64,000 nucleotides of DNA from NCBI GenBank assembly GCA_025667525.1, contig CM046882.1, positions 21,836,488 through 21,900,487 on the forward strand, given 5' to 3'. Numbering within the stretch: the first letter of the stretch is position 1; every line of letters starts with the position of its first letter. The notes beneath the pieces were generated by a model. The model saw only the letters and a program-made list of their open reading frames with translations, was not told where the DNA came from and did no database searches. This document shows, piece after piece, positions 61,905 through 64,000 of the stretch. A program made the position numbers and the translations under genes. This DNA comes from Glebionis coronaria. Its lineage: Eukaryota > Streptophyta > Magnoliopsida > Asterales > Asteraceae.

Positions 61905-61999
61905 AGATAAATTTTTGAAAAACTTGCTCAGATTACATTCCTTCACTCCTCATTCCTGATCCGCGCTTTTGTTTAGAGCCGCCAGCCAAGCCATTCACC
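61905..61999 (-). other. Possible 3' untranslated exon of gene I
   Basis: On the minus strand the 3' UTR after the stop at 62781 meets a good donor (TTTCA|GTAAGTTT near 62727), and an acceptor TTTGTAG|GTGAATGG lies near 61999. Both sites are kept in copy H (near 45030 and 44293). This suggests an intron in the 3' UTR, but there is no coding support. Confidence 0.3.
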
Positions 62000-62780
62000 T
62001 ACAAATTAAACTTTTCGAAATATCAACAACGATATCATGGTGGACTAAAAACAATACCTCTAACAAGCTGATATAATTGATTAACACACCAGCAAAGGTA
62101 AACACTGTTAATAACTGCTCAACTATGATGCGGATTATAACTTTACTATTAATAGTAGTACTACCTTATTTTTTGAGGGGTAAAAGGTTTCTGTGGTGAC
62201 AACAACAATTCAGTACAATGGATGTGGGCGAATTCATGTCTCAGCCCGTTAAGGTGATATTAGCCGAAACAATACTGATTCATTGCAAACTGAATTATCT
62301 AATGAAATAAACTCTAGATTTATGATTTTGAAATAAAACAAATTCGTCAAGCAAGCTATTTCTAATTTTATATGTACGAGTCTTGTATAAGAAATGTAAT
62401 TTGGTTCGAGACACAACTGAGATGCTTTTTAAAATTAACTTGAGCTGGAAACCGAAGAACAGTTTTGAAACACTAGTTAGACAAACATAACAGATTTGTC
62501 TGTCTAATCTAGTACACCTATATCCAATATTCCAATTGCATGCTCCCCTAATCGCGAAACGATATATATGCACAGATGTATTATCTAGCGAAACATACTA
62601 AGTTATGAAAACCCTACTTACATAAAGAAACTAGTACTATACAAAATGGAGAAGTTAAACTTATGATGTGAACACCAATATATAATTCAGAAAACTTAAA
62701 GCTATTAATTTATAAATTGAAACTTACTGAAACGGAGACTGATGTCGTGGTCAAATGTTCATATATTGGTTTCCAGACAA

Positions 62781-63649
62781 TCAGTAATCATCCAGTCCTT
62801 CTGTCCAAGTCCCCCAATTCCACTTCACTTCAGGCCAACGAGTTGTGCACCTAGCAATGAAACTTTTTGATACATGACCAACAGTATCACTGTGAATGAG
62901 CACTGAGACCTCTGACAAGCAGTGGCATTCGTATAACACAGTAGCAACATCTGAGAAAGCTGCTGCAGGATCAACTAGCGACACATATGCCTTAAATATT
63001 TTTAATCCATTCCTCTGGTCATATGAGTTTTCTGCGTTGTAAGATGGTTCGAGTTGTGACAACCCACTTGAAGTAATACATAGAGAACGTGTGTAACCAA
63101 AATTACTGAACACATTGATTAAGTTGAACTTGGAATTCCTAATGGCTCCTCCTGCTATGTTTCCTGAAACCAACGTCAGATTCTCTACACAATTTCGAGG
63201 GAACCGGGAAAGTATTAAGTCAATATTTAATGACTCGAGCACAAGCGTTTTTAAACTTTCATACATTATGATATGGGTTGTTTCAAAGTGATTAAGGGCC
63301 AAATGGAAGTGAGTCATCATAGGTGCCTTAACATATAACATGGTGGTGCTTGAGCATTCTAATTTGAGTCTCACGAGGTTTGGCGTGACTATTGCCACCA
63401 TTGTAATAACAGATACAACCAAATGACAAGTTTGCAAGTTGGGAAATGCAATATGAGGAAACTTAACTCCGGAGATATTTATCAAGTTAAGTACTTGAAG
63501 ATTTGGGAAACAGTTATTCAACTGGTCGACGTGTTTGTCGTCTATTCTTATGTTCTCTAGTGTTAAACTTGTGACAAACGGCATTGCATTTAGATTGTTC
63601 ATAGATAACCATGCATTCTTCACCCATAATTTCACAAGAGTAGTATGAC
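62781..63649 (-). CDS. Gene I: F-box/LRR protein (At4g29420-like), exon 2 (last coding exon)
   Basis: The exon begins after TTAATGCAG at 63649 and ends at TGA 62781, open for about 289 codons. The acceptor phase is right for the H exon 1 donor (one base of a Cys codon, then GT). It encodes leucine-rich repeats near the start (VTSLTLENIRI, CFPNLQVLNL, LVRLKLECSS), then LKTLVLESLNIDLILSRFP, and a Trp-rich end (WPEVKWNWGTWTEGLDD) typical of this plant F-box/LRR group. The F-box exon would lie beyond 64000. The protein would be the substrate receptor of an SCF ubiquitin ligase. No lesions are seen in this exon, so the gene may be functional. The assignment is from remembered family sequence. Confidence 0.8.
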
Positions 63650-64000
63650 CTGCATTAACAAAAACAGAAACATGTAAACGCCTGTTAAAATAACCAACTA
63701 ACCAAGCTAAAGACCGACGTAAAATTTATTTAACAAACATCCATTTAGAAACTTGTACAAACCCCATGACAAGACCTTAAGTTGATACCAAAAGGAGATG
63801 GGTCATTTCAATAATAGAAATGACACATAGGTTATACATGGTCAACAACAAATCGAAAAGAGCTTTAAAATTTTGGCCACCTTTAAATTTTAAAGTTTGC
63901 TTTCGGCCCAAAAAGGAAGCGTTCAAGTTTTGGCACTGTCCCTAACGTAGATAACTAATCTTAAATACTACAAGCCTAATGTGTGGCACTGTCAGGTACT
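63650..64000 (-). other. Intron of gene I (partial)
   Basis: This is non-coding and homologous to the intron of H around 46023-46141 and 48942-49150. The donor side is outside the window. It contains the empty site of array F (GGGTCATTTCAAT near 63800). Confidence 0.65.

Larger units (their letters stand above)
61460..64000. repeat. Segmental duplication, copy 2 (gene I side)
   Basis: This matches 43715-46141 plus 48942-49150. The match runs to the window edge, so the true end is unknown. Confidence 0.85.

Overview
This window is repeat-dominated nuclear DNA from a flowering plant, probably a eudicot and possibly Asteraceae. The family-level guess rests only on the retroelement types (tRNA-Met-primed chromovirus, tRNA-Asp-primed gag-protease elements, a short gag family with CTGTTCATC repeats). 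About three quarters of it is LTR retrotransposon sequence. The only host genes are two tandem copies of an F-box/LRR gene resembling Arabidopsis At4g29420, one broken and one cut by the window edge.

Bases 1-42263 are one nest. The host is a Ty3/gypsy element on the minus strand, here called D. Its 5' LTR is split into 13290-15942, 26949-27420 and 40948-42263. Its PBS, an extra coiled-coil ORF and the start of gag lie at 10842-13284. A complete chromovirus, E (+, 15943-26948, target duplication CATAA), and a gag-protease-only element, A (+, 27421-40947), both sit inside the D LTR. Two head-to-tail gag-protease elements, B and C (-, 1-10841), share a middle LTR and interrupt D gag. A and E have almost identical LTR pairs and are young. 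B, C and D carry nonsense codons and frameshifts.

Bases 42264-64000 are gene-bearing. F-box/LRR gene H (-, exon 1 starting at 55926, exon 2 ending near 45064) is dead. A decayed Ty1/copia element, G (49428-55544, target duplication AATTC), interrupts exon 1. A small three-LTR gypsy-like array, F (46142-48936, target duplication TCATT), lies in its intron, and exon 2 has several lesions. A second copy, gene I (-), has an intact last coding exon at 62781-63649, and its first exon is beyond the window. Between them lie AT-rich spacer, a candidate hAT-type MITE, a 1-kb unit with inverted GC-rich ends and a copia relic.

The most unusual object is E. Its gag-pol reads as one 1414-residue protein only if three 73-85-base GT-AG introns are removed from the gag part. 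The coding parts sum exactly to whole codons. Other points of interest are two related gag-protease elements with no pol but a conserved hydrophobic C-terminus, a row of three perfect hairpins and a tRNA-like box in the A LTRs, and the F array whose outermost LTRs do not match.
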